This document shows positions 12,325-13,246 of a stretch of 13,246 bases of DNA, one piece after another. The stretch lies in the NCBI GenBank assembly GCA_020844525.1, contig JAJGAH010000017.1, positions 1 to 13,246 on the forward strand. Direction: 5' to 3'. The stretch's first letter is position 1; every line of letters begins with the position of its first letter. The notes below the pieces were generated by a model. That model was given only the letters and a program-made list of their open reading frames with translations. It searched no databases and was not told the origin of the DNA. The stretch comes from Eubacterium sp. GTDB taxonomy: Bacteria > Bacillota > Clostridia > Lachnospirales > Lachnospiraceae. The position numbers and the translations under genes were made by a program.

Positions 12325-13246
12325 TTAATTACATGTCCGGTACTGTCCGGGCGTTTTCCCCTGTTTCTTCTGGAAGTTACGTATAAATGTTTCTGTATTT
12401 TTGTAACCGACAACGGTGCTTATCTTTGAAACAGGAAGTTTGGTATTCGCTAACAAACTGGTTGCACGTTGTATGCGGACATCATTAAGCAGTTGGAGGA
12501 ATGTATGACCTGTGGAAGCATATATCAGCTTAGAGCAATAGGAAGCTGAAAAATGAAATTGCTTTGAAAGCTCTTCAAGTGTAACAGAAGCATAATGATT
12601 GAGGATGAAGCTCAGAATCGCATCTGTAATTTTATCAGTTTCAGAGGCGTTGTTTGCGAGTTCATATCCGCCTCCGTGGCGACGTGTAAGTTGTGCAAAA
12701 AACAAGGTCATGATACTGCAAAGAATGCGATCCGAATACTCATCGAAATGAATCTGCTCCTCATACATATCCAGAATATAGTTTCGGATAATACGATCCT
12801 TTCCAATATGGCAGATTAGATAGGGATATTTAGGCTGTTCATAATAGCCTGATAGCAGAAATTCTGCAAGGGTAGATTTATCTCTTACTGTATTCATGAA
12901 TATATCCATCAAAGTTTCGTGCCGGATTAATAAATTCAGGACAATACTGTTATCGATCACTGAAATTGCATGGGTTGTCGAAGGAGCAATAAAACATAGA
13001 TTTCCTGTTGCAAGGTGGATCTCACTCTTATCGAAGATTTGTGTGCAATGTCCCGAAAGGACATAAACAATTTCAAAAAAAGTATGTTTGTGAAAGAAAA
13101 CTGGCATATATCGAGGATGGCGACTAATGATAATGTTCCTGTCATCATGAAAATAATCATCATCTGTAATAACCGGTTTGCTTTCTTCTGTATAATTTGC
13201 TTTATCCTTTAGAACTTTATCCAAATCTGAATTTTCAAGAATTTCT
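12325..13246 (-). CDS. AraC-family transcriptional regulator (5' partial)
   Basis: This DNA-binding protein has an N-terminal cupin-type sensing domain and a C-terminal double helix-turn-helix. The cupin part shows FFHKHTFFEIVYVLSG, with the His and Glu pattern usual in this class, and a following FIAPSTTHAI strand. The HTH part runs from about 100 residues before the end: TLEELSKQFHFSASYCSKLIYASTG, then VSKISTVVGYKNTETFIRNFQKKQGKTPGQYR, the standard AraC ending. The only start-like codon near the edge is a TTG at 13224-13222 without a ribosome site. The frame stays open to the window end, so the true start is probably beyond it. The gene is convergent with the wall protein, and its DNA is visibly more A/T-rich. 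Its target and ligand cannot be inferred here. Confidence 0.9.
   Translation of the reverse strand, partial: EILENSDLDKVLKDKANYTEESKPVITDDDYFHDDRNIIISRHPRYMPVFFHKHTFFEIVYVLSGHCTQIFDKSEIHLATGNLCFIAPSTTHAISVIDNSIVLNLLIRHETLMDIFMNTVRDKSTLAEFLLSGYYEQPKYPYLICHIGKDRIIRNYILDMYEEQIHFDEYSDRILCSIMTLFFAQLTRRHGGGYELANNASETDKITDAILSFILNHYASVTLEELSKQFHFSASYCSKLIYASTGHTFLQLLNDVRIQRATSLLANTKLPVSKISTVVGYKNTETFIRNFQKKQGKTPGQYRTCN

Noticed and set aside
1..13246. CRISPR array, tRNA/rRNA genes, insertion sequence or phage genes
   Set aside because: No regularly spaced repeats, cloverleaf sequences, transposase or phage motifs were seen in any frame; the repeats found are two- or three-copy and regulatory or intragenic.

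Overview
The window looks like chromosomal DNA of a low-to-medium GC Gram-positive anaerobe, most likely a gut Clostridia/Lachnospiraceae-type bacterium. The reasons are strong AGGAGG ribosome sites, a Ser/Ala-linked lipoprotein, a Gram-positive L10 leader RNA, and a coiled-coil/3D-type wall protein of a kind I associate with Lachnospiraceae. The taxon is inferred from gene style, since there is no rRNA or other decisive marker.

Positions 2-8390 hold one functional block on the + strand. It starts with an ABC importer of the nitrate/taurine/THI5 class: an ATPase cut by the window edge, two permeases whose genes overlap, and a substrate-binding lipoprotein. The enzymes of reductive pyrimidine breakdown follow: a PreA-type dihydropyrimidine dehydrogenase, a dihydropyrimidinase and an M20 amidohydrolase of the N-carbamoyl-beta-alanine type. 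Together they would import a pyrimidine or ureide and convert uracil to dihydrouracil, then N-carbamoyl-beta-alanine, then beta-alanine, CO2 and ammonia. Two proteins are unusual. The binding protein appears circularly permuted, with its C-terminal lobe first and its N-terminal lobe last. The dehydrogenase has the N-terminal Fe-S domain of eukaryotic-type DPYD joined directly to the FMN barrel and C-terminal ferredoxin domain, without the FAD and NAD(P)H domains.

Positions 8391-9309 hold a cytidylate-kinase-like P-loop protein with a perfect palindrome upstream and a terminator downstream. Positions 9321-10626 form a self-contained ribosomal operon: promoter, L10 leader with attenuator, rplJ, a hairpin-containing gap, rplL and a terminator. 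It is not flanked by rplK-rplA or rpoB-rpoC within the window.

Positions 10627-12251 contain an extended -10 promoter with a tandem GTTACAAAA repeat, a possible small upstream ORF, a secreted coiled-coil wall protein with a C-terminal 3D-like domain, and a long-stem terminator. Convergent to it, on the - strand, is an AraC-family regulator that runs off the right edge and lies in visibly more A/T-rich DNA. I saw no tRNA, rRNA, CRISPR array, insertion sequence or phage gene.
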